Positions 5,844-5,939 of a DNA stretch of 5,939 bases are shown here, piece after piece. Below the pieces are notes generated by a model. The model made no database searches. It was not told the origin of the DNA and saw nothing but the letters and a program-made list of their open reading frames with translations. Location: positions 1 through 5,939 of the forward strand of contig JAAZLZ010000099.1 in assembly GCA_012799075.1 (NCBI GenBank). The letters run 5' to 3'. The stretch's first letter is position 1; every line of letters starts with the position of its first letter. The position numbers and the translations under genes were made by a program. The stretch is from Bacillota bacterium (lineage in GTDB: Bacteria; Bacillota; Limnochordia; JAAZLZ01).

Positions 5844-5939
5844 GACATTCAGTTCTGAACCACCCACTAATTCAACGTCCTTCCCCATTTGCCACCAAAT
5901 CCTTGTAGCATAAGATTAAAAATGTATCGTCTGCATCAC

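Overview
The window is a stack of insertion sequences (IS) with a small amount of host-like sequence around them. It holds two different IS21-family elements, each with an istA transposase and an istB ATPase helper. A broken fragment of an older zinc-ribbon protein gene lies between them, and one small hypothetical gene sits at the far right. I see no rRNA, tRNA, CRISPR array, phage module or metabolic operon. The organism cannot be fixed from this. The zinc-ribbon fragment and the strong AGGAGG-type ribosome binding sites lean weakly towards a Firmicute (Clostridia- or Bacillus-like), but IS21 elements move widely, so this is a soft inference.

Layout. (1) Bases 1-2262, + strand: the right part of IS21 element A. 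istA is cut by the window edge and overlaps istB by ATGA. The element ends in a perfect GC-rich palindrome followed by two exact 21-bp direct repeats. (2) Bases 2263-2494: a relic encoding, on the minus strand, part of a CxxC zinc-ribbon protein (DUF6431-like). It has lost its N-terminus to element B, and its 3' end stops just before element A. (3) Bases 2495-5390: a complete IS21 element B on the minus strand. It has TGCATATTCC ends, arrays of a roughly 16-bp sequence repeated every 23-24 bp at both ends, istA and istB overlapping by 7 bases, and structured non-coding stretches at both ends. (4) Bases 5391-5939: a minus-strand gene for an acidic protein of unknown function, whose stop codon is only 3 bp from element B.

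How the genes work together. In each element IstA is the DDE transposase that binds the multiple terminal repeats. IstB is the AAA+ ATPase that assembles on target DNA and recruits and activates IstA. The two elements are convergent and only distantly related, so they arrived independently. The flanks of element B do not form a target duplication and do not rejoin the broken gene, which suggests a deletion or IS-by-IS recombination after insertion.

On the question of a new system: I do not see a convincing undescribed system. The points most worth following are the regular 23-bp array at element B's ends, the mismatched flanks of element B, and the uncharacterised acidic protein.
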